A DNA stretch of 64,000 nt. Origin: Salvator merianae (taxonomy: Eukaryota > Chordata > Lepidosauria > Squamata > Teiidae). The first letter of the stretch is position 1, and the number at the start of each line of letters is the position of its first letter. A program made the translations under genes and the position numbers. The notes beneath the pieces were generated by a model, which worked only from the letters and a program-made list of their open reading frames with translations, did no database searches and had not been told where the DNA came from. Of this stretch, positions 13,101 through 25,000 are shown piece by piece. The stretch spans positions 102,065,174-102,129,173 of the forward strand of contig QVOM02000112.1 of assembly GCA_003586115.2 (NCBI GenBank), read 5' to 3'.

Positions 13101-13500
13101 CCATTCCTTGACTGAACGAGAGGAGAGGAAAGGGGTCATGCTTGTGTCTGCCTTGGTTATTGCTTTGAGGATTTGCTATTCTTGTTCTCACTTGGGGGGT
13201 ATGTGTGTGTGTTGCCAGGCCCTTTAGACTCCTTCCTGGACTACAGAGTTGTAGTTCAGGAAATCTGGAGAGACGCAACTGAGCATCCCTGCTGTAGGGA
13301 TTGGATACTAGAGGTTGTGAGAAGAATGCTGATTATGTGCAAAACATTCCAAATCCATAACTTTCCTCCTAGCCAGAAGGGGGTATTGCAGATGTTCAAA
13401 ACAGAAAACGAATTAACCTGTCAAAAAAGAGTTTGTTTCAATTTGAGGACAGCTGCTTAGAGGGATGCCATTCTGCTGTTAGTCTTGGAGAAGTATACAG
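10106..13500. other. Intergenic; weak SINE remnant, no gene recognised
   Basis: A degenerate tRNA-derived SINE piece (CCCAGGTTCAAATCCCTGCT, CTCACTGGGTCTTCCC) lies near 12000-12080. Open frames near 11077-11907 and 12338-13278 match no protein I know and lack conserved-looking splice structure. Confidence 0.4.
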
Positions 13501-13519
13501 ACACTATTGCCATTTCTGT

Positions 13520-13720
13520 AGTGACTCCTGATGCAGTCCAAGAAGGAATCTCAAGGGACTGGCTTCCATGCACTATCATGAGATAGTGCAGGCTCCACCC
13601 TCCCTGGAACACTCCTGGAGTAGGACAGGGCACCCAAAATGGCTCCCTAGCGAAGTTTACTGATATGTTATCTACCTGTCCCTGAACAGTGGGTTCTGTG
13701 TAGCAGGTACACTGCTCCCT
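13520..13720. repeat. Interspersed repeat shared with 51540-51780
   Basis: GACTCCTGATGCAGTCCAAG, CTGGCTTCCATGCACTATCA and CCACCCTCCCTGGAACACTC match the 51.5-51.8 kb block nearly in order (GACTCCTGATATGGTCCAGG and so on). The family is unassigned. Confidence 0.55.
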
Positions 13721-13772
13721 CTTCTAGAATATGGGGGCCCATTATGATGGTGGAAGAGATAGAACACAGGCT

Positions 13773-14184
13773 GGGGGACTTTTCCCACTTTCCACTGTGG
13801 AATGTTCTCAGGCGAACATTCCATGGTGGAACAGACCCTGCAGTGCAAAAGCCTTTTGTACTGCAAGTACTGAAACATCCCAGCAATGGGCTTCCAGCAC
13901 TTGAAGTGCGAATGCCGGCACCTGTGGCATGACAGCGACTGGGGAAACTTCTGGCCACTGCCATGGCAACTGGGAACATGGCATGACTGCACAGTTGCAG
14001 CTGCAGCCATGCTGCACTGCACAGCATTTGCATCCAGAAGAGCTGTGGAGCGTGATTACTAGCACAACTAGTAGAGATTGGGAGCAGCTGTAGCCTGTTC
14101 CTGATCACGAGGGTCTCCACACAGTGCAGAAACACTTTGCTAGTGAGTATGCAGACACTCACTAATGAAAGTGCAAAAAGACCC
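13773..14184. mobile_element. GGGCC-type MITE, hairpin-ended subgroup
   Basis: The left end has TTCCACTGTGGAATGTTC followed by GAACATTCCATGGTGGAAC, a hairpin next to the terminus. The right end GAAAGTGCAAAAAGACCC inversely repeats the left terminus. The interior CCACTGCCATGGCAACTGGG recurs in 30101-31073 and relatives of it in 39800-40213. The left boundary is uncertain by a few bases. Confidence 0.65.
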
Positions 14185-14633
14185 AGGAGTCCTGGTGTGC
14201 TCTAGAGCTCACGTGGCTTGCAGATAAGGGTGTTTGAAGCCATTTAGGTGCCAACCCCACATGTGAACATGCACAAAATTAGAGCTGATATAAAAAAATC
14301 ATATCAAAATACATCTTTCAGAACAGTAGCTGGATACATTTCATTCTTTAAAGCTACTAAACCATGTTGCAAGGGGTAGGTCAATAGCATTTTAATTGAT
14401 TTATAACCATTTGATAGTCCATGGTCTCTAGAGTACATTGCATCACATTTTAAAAATATTAATATTTCTGTTCCAAAAATTCACAGATTACGGATCACAA
14501 CTGAGATGTGAACAGCTCTTGCTGTAAATTAATACTTGGGCATGTTAAGAGCATATGTTGCCTGCAGTGAAATTTTCCTTAAGCTGTTTCAAAGAGAAAA
14601 TTACAGTTTTGCTCATTTGGGCTTGATGCCACA

Positions 14634-14792
14634 AAAAGCTAAGAAGTTACATAATGTTTTAGATGATCTGCAGTCTTTGTCGCTCAACATGATATAAATT
14701 ATATGAATGATTTTATTCATATAATTCATATCGTGTTGAGCAACAAGGACTGCAGCTCATCTAATGCATTATATAACTTCTTAGATTTTGTT
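14634..14792. repeat. Long imperfect hairpin, ~70-bp arms
   Basis: The left arm (from GCTAAGAAGTTACATAATG) is inversely repeated by the right arm (ending CATTATATAACTTCTTAG), with about eight to ten mismatches. The arms meet at an AT-rich centre near 14712. It is almost entirely arm with a very short loop, like a hairpin MITE. No target duplication was identified. Confidence 0.8.
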
Positions 14793-15128
14793 TATATATT
14801 TTTCCTAGTCTAATATACTCTGTAGTAGCTTTAAAAAAATATTTCTGCCTCTTTTTGTATATTATCTAAAATACAGTAAATCTATTAGCTATATAGCCTG
14901 CATTTTAAGAGGGGTGGGAAGCTTAAAATGACATCATAATAGTGCCGTTGGTAATACTGCCACCTGCAGGTTAAAATTATTTTGACAACAGATGTGAAAG
15001 AAAAAAGTAATAATTAGAAGTCTCCAGTGTTCCTCAGAGAAGCCAAAAAGAGGCTGCGGGAAGGGAATGCCTTGAGCTTAGGTGTGGATTTCAGACAAAA
15101 TGCCCTAACTTCTCTGAGTGCAGATATA

Positions 15129-15690
15129 GGGCCTGTTCGCACTTACAACGGTATAACAGTATAACTAGCACTGTTCGGGTCGGTAGGGTTCGGGTACAGA
15201 GAGAGGTCTTCGCACCTGTTAGTGCTGGAACACTCCGCAAGCCAACCAGCGCTGGACACAGTGCGAATGGGAGCGTACTAATTCAATAGCTGTGTTCGAA
15301 CCCAGAGAGTCTGTGTTTGAACCCAGAGGGTCTGTGTTTGAACTTAGAGGGTCTGTGTTCAAACCTGTGTCCGAAAAAGCCACCAGGGTCTGGACCCCAA
15401 GGACCGAACCAGGGTGCCAACCGGCAGACTGCGCCTGCGTGGCCCTGCCGGCCCCGCCCCGCCGCCATTTTGAATCCAGAAATGGTGTGAATGCACCTTC
15501 CCTGATCCTCATCTGATCGTGCAGGTTGGGTTGGAGACTACAAATTAGTTGACCACAGCTGGTTGGATTCAGGTAAGCATCAAGTGAGCTTTGGTAGATT
15601 TCGGGTCAGCTGGGGCTGTTCGCAAGTGCGGATCCTGCGTTCTAGCATGCATCCTGAAACATACCTAAGTTGCTAAGTGCGAACAGGCCC
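15129..15690. mobile_element. GGGCCTGTTCGCACTTA-family MITE, 562 bp, TSD ATA
   Basis: The termini are GGGCCTGTTCGCACTTA and TAAGTGCGAACAGGCCC. ATA flanks both sides (15126-15128, 15691-15693). It is CpG-bearing and holds a short internal minisatellite at 15292-15368. It has no transposase frame. Related copies are at 53674-54203, 54709-55025 and 56403-56881. Confidence 0.9.
15292..15368. repeat. 21-bp tandem repeat, about 3.5 units
   Basis: Units of the form GTGTTCGAACCCAGAGAGTCT follow one another with a few changes inside the MITE. The copy at 54709-55025 has only one degenerate counterpart (AGGTTTGAACCTAGAGGGG), so the array seems to have expanded here. Confidence 0.85.
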
Positions 15691-16017
15691 ATAGTTCTGA
15701 AGGTGTGCCTTAGCCTTGTGCTAATGTGGCAAAAGCCATTTCCACCCTTGTTCTATGGGCAGAGGTAAATGCAAATTTAAAATGCCCTGCCCTGCTCAGG
15801 TTTGTTATTCACTGCCTTTTAATTTTTTATTTGTGCAGTGCTTTTGACATCCAGATTTCATGCTCCCCAGCCCCCTTTTTGCTTTGCTGTTGGCCATCTT
15901 GCAGTACCTGTTACAGCACCTGTTACAGCCAGCTCTCTCTAATCCTGTTTTGCTGGAAGTTGCCACAGTACGTGTTTGTGGGGTCATAGCAGCTGTGGTA
16001 GAAGGGCTGTTATGGGG

Positions 16018-16600
16018 AATATTAAGAACATAAGAACATCAGAGGAACCCTACTGGATCTTGCCACAGATCACCTAGTCTAGCATCCTGCCACACATAGT
16101 GTCCTGCAGCAGGCATTCTCAAGCAGAAAACAAAGGCAATTTTCTGCAAATGGCCTTTAGAGGCCTACTCTTGCCTGCCTCTCCAACTTAAGTGATACTT
16201 AGGCATCAATTCTAGTAGCCGTTGATACACCTGTCCTCCTTTCTTAAAGCTATCCAGGCTCATTGCTGTCTGGTAGTGAATTCCATAGACCAATGGGCCT
16301 ATGCACACGTGACGGGTAGCAAGCATTGAGAATGCTTGCTATCCAAGTACGTCCACACTGCAAGATGGCTGCAGTGACTGGGAGCAGGAGTGGTGCACTA
16401 AAAAGTAGTCTGGAACCTTGCCTGAAGCTCATAATGAGCTTTATGGTGGTGGCCATCTTGTGATGGAGCGATTGGGCTTTCAGCTTTTTCTATGGCTAGG
16501 TTAATTGGTTTGGCAATTTCTGTGGCCAGTCTGCTGTCCGCCTTTTCCACACCATGCATGATTTTATAAACTTCCTGTTGCTTACTCAATCTGAAGACCA
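16018..16600 (-). mobile_element. CR1-like LINE 3' fragment (antisense), interrupted
   Basis: The plus strand starts AAGAACATAAGAACATCAGA, the reverse complement of the CR1-family 3' end. On the minus strand 16600-16480 encodes EVYKIMHGVEKADSRLA, the RT C-terminal tail. A MITE piece (16295-16478) separates the two parts. Confidence 0.65.
16295..16478. mobile_element. GGGCC-type MITE, partial
   Basis: It starts GGGCCTATGCACACG and contains GTAGCAAGCATTGAGAATGC, AAGATGGCTGCAGTGACTGG and GCCATCTTGTGATGG. The same order occurs in the fuller copy at 29597-30040. The right terminus is missing. Confidence 0.6.
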
Positions 16601-16756
16601 TCTACCTAGTTGGAGCTTCTTGGGGGCTGAAGCTGTAGTTAGGCTGAACCTGGACAGGTGGGGAAGGACCAGGCAGCTTTAAGCAGGAGGAGGCCAAGGC
16701 AGATCACACTGCCTGCTTGCTGTGCCATTTACTGCTGCTGCCTGCTTCTGTTCCTC

Positions 16757-17865
16757 TTTTTTTTTTTTTTAATAGTAAATATTTATTAAAAAAACACTTT
16801 ACAATACAAATATAGTGCCATGTAAATAATACAATATCAATATTTGGCTTGCCAGAAGAACTTAGTAACTTTTAGGAAAGCAGTAGAGCGATTAGGTGTG
16901 GAGCTGGAAGATGTGAAGAGTCAGAAGAAGTCATGAAGTTCAAAAGAGGGAACCAGTGTTCATGAAATGTTTGATTTAGGTTATATCCTTGAAGAACACG
17001 ATGTTGGTAAGTGAGCAGTTCCATAATTAAAAAGTCCCATAGTTTGGTATACCAGGTTGCCAGACTGAGTAAAGCTTTGTTCTTCCATGAAAGTGCTATA
17101 ACTCTTTTGGCTACCATCAGGAGAGAAGTAAGTAATGATTTATGCTTAATTTTAAGATTACTATCTCTCTATATATGAAATAAACAAAGTTCCGGAGTAA
17201 ATGCAATATTGTCATGTAATATTTTAGAAAGTTCTTGCATAACTAAGATCCAAAAAGAGTTAACTAAAGGGCAGGACCACCACATATGGCCTAATTGTTG
17301 ACAACCATGCCAGCAATAAGGAGAGATGTTTGTTAACATTACAGAGAGCCTGCATGGTGTATAATACCATCTAAAATTAAATTTTAAAGTATGTTCTTTT
17401 GCAATGGCTGTATTGCTATGTGCTAAATTATCTACTAATAATTTCGGCCATTCTTTTTCAGATAGTGTTAAATTCAAGTCAGAATCCCATTTTAGTTTTA
17501 GTTTTAGTAATTGTAATTGGTGGCGGTCTAAATTACTTATTATTTTATATATCGTAGACACTAGGCCTTTCTGGGGCGTTTTTAATAAGGGGAACTGAAG
17601 TTCGAAATCTGTTAACGGGCGGTTCATAGCTTCTAATGCTTCCGTAGAACTCAGATAGCTAGCTAATGAGTAAAAGCGGAGCCAATATTTACTATGTGGC
17701 TGTAAGATGGAACTCCAAGATGACTCTGGGAGTGGAATACCATCGGATGTATAGAAATCTTTCATTACTGAGAATCCTCCATCTTTAAGTTTGTTCCATT
17801 CATCTGTATTAAACATGGAGACTGTATTTTAAATCTTGTTTAGATCCTCTTAGCTGGTTCTGCTC
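16757..17865 (-). mobile_element. 5'-truncated L1 LINE with poly(A) end
   Basis: On the minus strand this is an L1-type 3' end: ORF2 C terminus, a short 3' UTR, an AATAAATATTTAC motif and an A tail (plus-strand T run at 16757-16771). It lies directly beside a BovB piece at 17870-18690. Confidence 0.75.
17169..17816 (-). pseudogene. L1 ORF2 C-terminal fragment (215 codons open)
   Basis: The minus-strand frame encodes the region after the reverse transcriptase domain of L1 ORF2. Recognisable residues are FNFRWYYTPCRLSVML, then SPYCWHGC and GHMWWSCPLVNSFW. These match the conserved RWY-TP-RL...CWRC...HMWW-C pattern of vertebrate L1 proteins. The endonuclease and RT domains are absent because the copy is 5' truncated. 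The frame has no stop over 215 codons, so the insertion may be fairly young. The first Met is internal, not a true start. It cannot act on its own. Confidence 0.75.
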
Positions 17866-17869
17866 CTCT

Positions 17870-18690
17870 CACTGCCAGCATTGGGTCATAGAAGACAAGG
17901 GCGTGAAAGTGACATCTTTTTTTGGTGTTCGTTTTAAAAAGCGTTATAGATCTTCATAGAACTGGTCAACTTCAGCATCAGTGGCTGGGGCATAGACTTG
18001 GATTACTGTGATCTTGAATGGTTTGCCTTGGATTTAAACAGAGATGATTCTGTCATTTTTGAGATTGTAGCCCAGTACTGCCTTTTATTGACTAGGAGCG
18101 ATACTCCATTTCTTCTAAAGGGATTCTTGCCCACAGTAGATATAATGGTCATCTGAATTAAGTTCCCCCATTCCCATCCATTTTAGCTCACTGACTCCCA
18201 AGATGTTGATGTTTAATCTGACCATCTCGTGTTTCAGCATATCCAGCTTTCCTTCATTCACAGATCTTACATTCCAGGTTCCTAGGCAACGTTGTTCTTT
18301 GCAGCATCAAACTCTCCTTTCATCACCAAACACATCCACAACTGAGCATCATTTTGGCTTTCACTCTTTCTGGAGCCACTCATACTTGCCCTCTTTTCCA
18401 CTCCAGTAACGTTTGGACACCTTCTGACCTGGGTGTATGTGTGTCTTATTTTTCAGTGTCATATCATTTTTCTTGTGGTGCTTTTCCGTGAGGCTTTCTT
18501 GGCAAGAATACTGGAATGGTTTGTCATTTTCTTTTGCAGCAGATCACTTTTAGTTAGAATTCTCCACTATGACCTGTCCATCTTGGGTTGCTTTTCATGG
18601 CATAGCTCATAGTTTTATTGAGCTACACAAACGTCTCTGACACAACAAGGAAGTGATCGACAAAGGGGATATAGGAGAGCCATTACGTTC
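17870..18690 (-). mobile_element. RTE-BovB LINE, 5' region with endonuclease remnant
   Basis: The minus strand encodes, with breaks, WNVRSVNEGKLDMLKHEMV, ILGVSELKWMGMGE, LNSDDHYIYCGQE, then VLGYNLKNDRIISV and KPFKITVIQVYAPATDAE. These are hallmarks of the BovB apurinic endonuclease domain. Upstream (18560-18690) is BovB leader sequence (plus strand TGGCATAGCTCATAGTTTTA). Stops and frameshifts make it inactive. BovB is abundant in squamates. Confidence 0.85.
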
Positions 18691-18849
18691 AGTAATAAGT
18701 ATTCCCATGAATGTGTGCGTAGGATGGCAGGAACATATGTTATCTTCTAGGCAGGTTTGTATATATCCTACTCTCTTCTGTGCTTCTATAAATATAACAA
18801 CCTAGAAAGGTCTACTGAGAACACATAAGTGCAAACCTCTCCGTATCAT

Positions 18850-19310
18850 TTTATTGACCAAGGCTGCCTCCAGATGTAAGATATATATTGATATGCTCGC
18901 AGCACAATATTGGGAATGCCACACATAATTGAGGCATTCCCAATATAGTTCCACTTTAAGAGGTTGAAATTGCATAATATTGCTATTAGGGGAAACCCAG
19001 CAATGATTCTGAGTTTCCTGTTATAGCGATGCTTACCTTCACATCTGTTAACAGCTTTCAGAATAAGCTTGCTTGGGTCTACCAGAAGCCAGCTAAGCAC
19101 AAAACAACCACCACAAAAGGAAGTGGGTGGGCATTTGGCTTCCAGTAGCCCCAAGCAAGCTGATTCTGAAAGCTGCTGACAGACATGAAGGTAAGCCCAC
19201 AATTGCTCCTCCCATCTGGTGGAAGGCAGTAAGAGGCAGTCGCAAGAGCTTGTTTAGATCCAACATTGCCTCTTGCCCTTTGGAGGCAGCTCAAAGATAA
19301 AAGTCTAATT
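18850..19310. repeat. Fold-back repeat with ~60-bp arms
   Basis: Arms at about 19034-19092 and 19136-19195 are inverted copies (CTTACCTTCACATCTGTTAA versus ...GACAGACATGAAGGTAAG). A second inverted pair, TATTGGGAATGCC...GGCATTCCCAATA, lies at 18905-18945. Related sequence occurs at 36860-37520. Confidence 0.7.
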
Positions 19311-19364
19311 TGCAAAAGATGGGAAAATATAAAAGCAAAGAAAGAAAACTAGCCTAACCCTGCT

Positions 19365-19750
19365 GAGCTTACCTGGCAGACCGTCTCTCTCAGTGCAGAC
19401 CTGTGAGATCGTTAAGATCTTCAGGGGAGGTCTGTTGCAGGTACCACGAATTGCTGAACGTCATAAGAAGGCAGCAGGGCCTTCTCTGTCGTGGTACCCA
19501 TCCTCTGGAATAGTCTCCTCTCTGCTATTCATAGGGCGCCTACACTTTTGGTTTTTAGGTGCAACTGAAGACCTCTCTTTTTACCCAGGCCTTTCAGGAG
19601 TGAATGTTTTTTTATTTCCCCTATCCTTGATTTTAATGATGTTTTTAAATAACTATTATGATTTTGGCTGCTTTTATTCTTTGTACACTGCTTCGAGATT
19701 ACACTTTCGTGGGAAGCAGTATGTAAATATTTTAAATAAATAAATAAACC
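19365..19750 (+). mobile_element. L2-like LINE 3' end
   Basis: The broken frame carries GLLQVPRIAERHKKAAGPS and LGATEDLSFYPGLSG, like the C terminus of L2-type ORF2. The 3' UTR ends CAGTATGTAAATATTTTAAA followed by (TAAA)n at about 19733-19749. Similar ends lie at 39060-39364, 46440-46770 and 59790-59935. Confidence 0.65.
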
Positions 19751-21220
19751 ACTCCAAAAATATGATTTTGAGGAGTGTCTTAGTTATCTGTACTCGGAAG
19801 TTGTGACAGTCTAGATGGGTTAAGCTATTATGCCAGAGCTTTATATTTAAAGCACCACTGAAGCTGCAGACCTTCAAAACTCTCATTTTGCTGCAGCAGA
19901 AGTGAGCTAAAAGTAAATTTCCACTGGTATAGAAATAGCCCTTGATGGAAGGGGGTGGGATTCCAGGATGAATTTCACCCTAGGAACTTTTATCCGATTA
20001 CTTGAATGCTACTTTTGTTCTGGTTGCAGTAGCTGGATTTGTCAGTGGAAAGGAGAGAGAAAGAGAAGAGACTGCTTTTGACTTTGATGCTTGCCTTTCC
20101 CAGCTTGTGGCAAAAAACCTGCATCTACATGTGCGTTGTGCTCCTGACACAATGGCAGCCAGACCCACTTTGGAAACTGGCAAATTGACCAGTGGCAACT
20201 TTGCCTATATTAACTCAAATGTTATGCACAAATTTGATGTGTATGATTCGGCTGCCACAACACTTGGCCAATTTTTATGCTGCATTTCCTCCAAATTTGG
20301 TCAAATTTAGTTAATTCTGTGGTTATATCTAGAATTTTGAGAGGTGCAGCCTACTGTAGCCATACCAGCTATAGCTGGTTCATTAGAATTATGCCAGACA
20401 AACCCTCTAGATGGCACTTGGTTACTTACAATAAAATAAATTCTCAGGATCTGAATAATTGAATCTCCTTGCTGAAGAATCTCACAAAAGAAGGCAGTGA
20501 CAAGCTGCTATTGTACTGATTTTTTAAAAAAGAAAAAAACCTACTGATATTGTCTATTAAGGGACTACCCCAGATGGCAAGGAAAATGCTTTCTTTTTCT
20601 TTCTTTCTTTTTTTTTTTTTTTTTGAGAAACCAGTGTTTCCTCTTTGCCTGGCCCCATAAGCCAATGTTGTGCTGGTGTGAGCTGCCCAAATGGAAGCTC
20701 AGACTGAGATGCAGAAAAAACACCAGGTTTGCCTGAGAAAAGGATTGATTTATCCTGCCCTGCCCTTAATCCGACACGACTGTGTCTTGGACCAGCAGTG
20801 CAGTAACACGTGGTCAGGCCTGTCTGTCTACCCAGCCTTCCATGCCATCATGTGCCGACGTTTTTTAAAGAGTCTGAAGGTAGCCTAAGCCAGCTGGAGT
20901 TGAGTCTAGCTTGGAGCCATATCTACCTTTGCAGAAAGGCCATGGCGGAATGGCTCCCCTATACAACAGGGCAATAAAATTGGTGGAAACAAGAAAGCTT
21001 AAGGCTTTGGTTATGCAATAAATCTGCATAAAGTTCCTCTGTGTGTGTGCATGAGAGAGACAGAGAGGGAGAGAGAGGGATAGACAGAGACTTTGTATTC
21101 TGTTAAACAGAAGACGTGTGTTGGTGAAAGATATGGTTCCTTATACAAGAGGCTTTTTAAAGCATAGTTTTGCTTTTGCATCATTTTCTGCAAACTTGGA
21201 AACTTTCCATAATGTGATAT
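19751..21220. other. Intergenic, low-complexity tracts only
   Basis: There is a pyrimidine/poly-T tract at about 20588-20624 and a GT/GAGA tract at 21040-21090. No gene was recognised; the open frame at 20002-20310 resembles nothing known to me. Confidence 0.45.
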
Positions 21221-21662
21221 AGCCTTTTAGGCTCTTTTCACATGGCGCAAGTAATCCTGCACAATGCTGGGCAGAAAGATGTGGCCCAGCACACAATGGG
21301 CCAGCCTACTGGCAGCCTGTGTGCCAAAGGCTGTCTGCATTGCAGGCAAGCCATCCCAGCCCAACCTCAGAAGCTGGGAATGGAAGTTCTCAGCCTCCAA
21401 AGTTGCTAACCAGGGCTGTTTGAACTGGGCACCAGGACTTCCAGCACCAGTTTCAGGTTCCACCAAAGTCGTCCTGGATTTCTCAGCCTTGGAAAAGCAA
21501 ACCACCCACTTATGTGCTGTCAACACGTGAACAGTTGCTCCAATATACCACCCTGGGAGCTGTTTACAAGCAATCCCTGGTTGGAGCAGGTTATGGTGCC
21601 CTTTTCTTGCCATAGCCTGCTCCAGCGTCTCGTCCAGTGTGGATCCAGCATTCAACTGGGAG

Positions 21663-22001
21663 TAGGGATGTGCAAATTTTGATTAGCATTTGAAAATTCA
21701 TACAAAATTTCATTTTCACAATTTTTCACATCAAAACCAAAATGACTTTTTTTGCATTTACAGTTTTCAGTTGAAACAGAACAGCCTCTTCTTTTGTAAA
21801 ACAAAAACAAACATTGATTTTTTGCATTTTTGCTGTGTTTAAACCATGAAAATGGTATTTTTAATGGGAAAAAAATTGTGAAAATCACAAAAACTAATGC
21901 GAAAAATACAGTTTTTGACACTAAAATTTGCTGATGAAGCAAAAAACAGATTTCTGTTTGAAAGTTAATTGAAAATTAATTTCTTTTCATGCACAACCCT
22001 A
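21663..22001. mobile_element. hAT-type MITE, 339 bp, perfect 8-bp TSD
   Basis: The termini are TAGGGATGTGCAAA and TGCACAACCCTA. The duplication ACTGGGAG flanks it exactly (21655-21662, 22002-22009). It is AT-rich with no coding capacity. It sits inside an older repeat (TCCAGCATTCAACTGGGAGG continues after it). Relatives are at 35281-35636 and 36185-36529. Confidence 0.9.
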
Positions 22002-22009
22002 ACTGGGAG

Positions 22010-25000
22010 GCAAGCCTCTGAGTAGATCAGTTCACAGTGTAGATGAGGTGTTCCAGGGATGTGTGCTGGGTGGTCTGTTGGTCCAGTGCAATAATGCCTT
22101 TAGGTACCATTGACTTGGTTCCCCTAACCCACAGTTTTCAACAGGTGGGAATTACTTGTATAACCTGGTTTGTGAGAATCTAACCACAGCATTATCGAAA
22201 TAATGTCCGTATTCTAGCCTTGAAAAAAACAAGTTTTATCTAATTCATCACATATTATCTGTCTTTCATTCTAGCTTTCTGCAGTCATCCCACTTTTTGA
22301 AAGTCTGTGTACTGGTTTAGGTTATGGTGTCTGCATTTTGAAGAAATATATCTAAAGCTATAAATATCTATATTGAATACAGGCATTAAAGACGGAACAT
22401 ATTTGTTTTGATCAGCTTATATTTCTAGCACCACTTGGTATCTTGTAAGTATAAAATGCCAGTGATAAGTACAGGGAGTTTGTTAGATACATCACTCTTT
22501 TCCTTATGACATGAAAATTACCTTAACACAAAGTGAGAGTAAAACACTCTGTGTATGTTCAGAGACATGCTTATCCTGTGATCCATGTCCAAGCTCTGGT
22601 GCATGCTATAGAAACTCCTCCTAGGCTGAAGTACTTTCTCTACACCTGGAGCAGGCTGGATGGCTGTCCATTTGAGGACTATCCTATCCTGGCCTAATTT
22701 CAGGCCCAGGGAACAAATGTTTCCTGGCATCAAAAGTTGTACATGAGGAACATCTTGCCAGGCCCTGGAAATGGCACCAGAAGTGGGATATTTTTGGAGC
22801 CTGGGGAAATGTTACCAGACTCCGAAACTGAATGAGGACCATTTCTGCCACTGCTACCATTCTGCATGGTGGTGGCTGAAGCATACCTGGCCCACATCTT
22901 ATTTACTGAGTGGGTTTTCCTGTTCTGCAGAGAGCACACCTGAGCGCAGACTCCACCCCCTGGAGCAGGTCAGGCACAGGTGATGCACAGTCGTCCAGTG
23001 CCCAGAATCCTGCTAGCACAGTCCAAGGAGGCTGTGCAGATCCTGTCAACAGTTTGGCTTTGTTATACATATTGGCAGAAACCAAGCTCTGGGATTTGCT
23101 CATAACTTTGTCCATCAATGAATTGCAAGTACCATATTTTCTTGCAGGAGCATGAGAAGTGTGTGAAAAACTAATGTGCAAAATCAACTTACGAACTAGT
23201 CCAGTCCTCAAAAAAAAAAGAAGCCAGCCAGCATCTCCAATGTTTTGATCCTGAACATTTTTTTTCTTTTGGGGGGGGGGGGCTAGGATATATAAGACAT
23301 GTGGTCCAGAACTGCCAACTGTCAATGCAGTCCAAGTCAGCTCATGAGGCAGTGGCCACCTAGTACAATTAGGTCTGCAGGATCCAAACCCCATTTGCAC
23401 TGCTAGTACTGGGGCAACACAGGTGATTACATAAGCTAGAAATCTTGTGTTGCTGAATGCCTTCCCCTTTCGAATGTCTTCTGGCTGGAGACATTCTAGA
23501 TTCAGCCAAACCACTTTCCCTGCAATTATTTACAAGGAGACTGATGCAGTGGGAGTTTGGATTGCGATCTCTTACACCTTAATAGTACAAGGTATCAAGC
23601 AGATTGGAATCAACTTGTAAACTTTGCAAAATGTTCTTGTTAATAAACCTCTGTAACAGAGGCTTCTATTCTATTTGTCAGTCCTCAGAGAGAGAAGCAT
23701 GAAATGAAGCCATTTTTAGGAGATGCCATGGCACAAACTGGAGCAACCCCGACTGGGATTAATAAGTGCAGAAAGGGCCAGAGTTCAACCGTGGGGCTGT
23801 GGCTAAGCTGCACTGACTGGCCACCACTGGGTCCAGCCTTGAGTGACTTCTGAGGTCAGACGTGATTGGCAAAGAGCAGCCTAAGCTACTTAAACAGATG
23901 CATGCATAGAAAGGAATGCAGATTACTCTGGATTAATGCAGGCGAGAAGCGACAGGAGAAAATTAACTAAGAGTTATGAATCCCTTGGCTATGAGAGCTG
24001 TGCAGTAGGATGAAAGATGCAAGTTCTTGTTTGAAATATAGATCTTCAGGCCTCCAAATGACCTTTAAAGGCCATCGGCCATGAGGCGGAATCAAATGCG
24101 TTACATCTAAATCATTTCATTGTTTTGTTGCTTGAACACCCATGAAGGGATTCCATAAGAGGAGCTGGGCTGAGATGTTTGCCCCTTCCTGTAATTGAAA
24201 CTTATTTCCTCTTGCCTTGCTCTTTGTTAGAGAATAAATTCATTTTATGTGCTTTATAATGGTGCACCTTGTCAGGAGCAAAAGGAACTCTGCCTTTGCT
24301 CACCGCCGTATGATAGCAACAGAGGGCGGTGTGCTTCCACCTTATATCTGGTGCAATGCAGTTCAATAGGCTCCAGTCTAGAATGTTTATTATTACACCA
24401 ATATGCAGAACGGCCTCATACTACAAGTAAGTTATACAAAAAGACAAAACAATAAAAACATTGATAATTATCTATTGATCAACACCATACTAACTATAGA
24501 GATTCAGCTCAGTGTTTAAAATTAGTAAATTTAGAGTGCAGGAGAAGGGGGAGCAAACAGGAGCAAGGATTGCATTATGGAAGTGTGTATCCCACCTGTG
24601 CCAAGCGCTCTCTCCACCTGGCCCCAGTACACCCCTAGCGTGGAGCTCACAGCGAACGGCTGGTGCCTGAATGTTGCTCTAGTGCTGTAGCGGTTTGTGC
24701 AAAAGTCACCGAAGCCTAGGAGGAACTCTACTTTGTGGTTTAATCAGAGGGCGAAAGTGGAGGAAACCTTTGCTTTTTTCTGGCAGTGGTGAATGTGGGA
24801 TACTGGAGGAGAAGGGACCGGCAGAGATCGGCACAGGAAAATGGACAATGGCTTTCTTTTCTCCTGGCAGCATTGAAGGAATGGGGGAAAGGAGGAGGAA
24901 GGAAGTACTGCGCTCCCCGCCCACTCACCCCTGCTGACCATGGTGCCCACCCCCCGAGCACAACACCCACAACAAAATCTGTCAGCAGGAAATGGGGAGC

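Noticed and set aside
12871..13278. Glutamine/arginine-rich open frames near 13 kb
   Set aside because: Overlapping frames on both strands from CTG-rich sequence, without conserved residues.
15292..15368. Short tandem units as a CRISPR array
   Set aside because: The units are directly adjacent without spacers and the genome is vertebrate.
22903..23514. 203-codon minus-strand open frame
   Set aside because: It spans a G homopolymer and older repeat sequence, contains a polylysine run from it, and matches no family I know.
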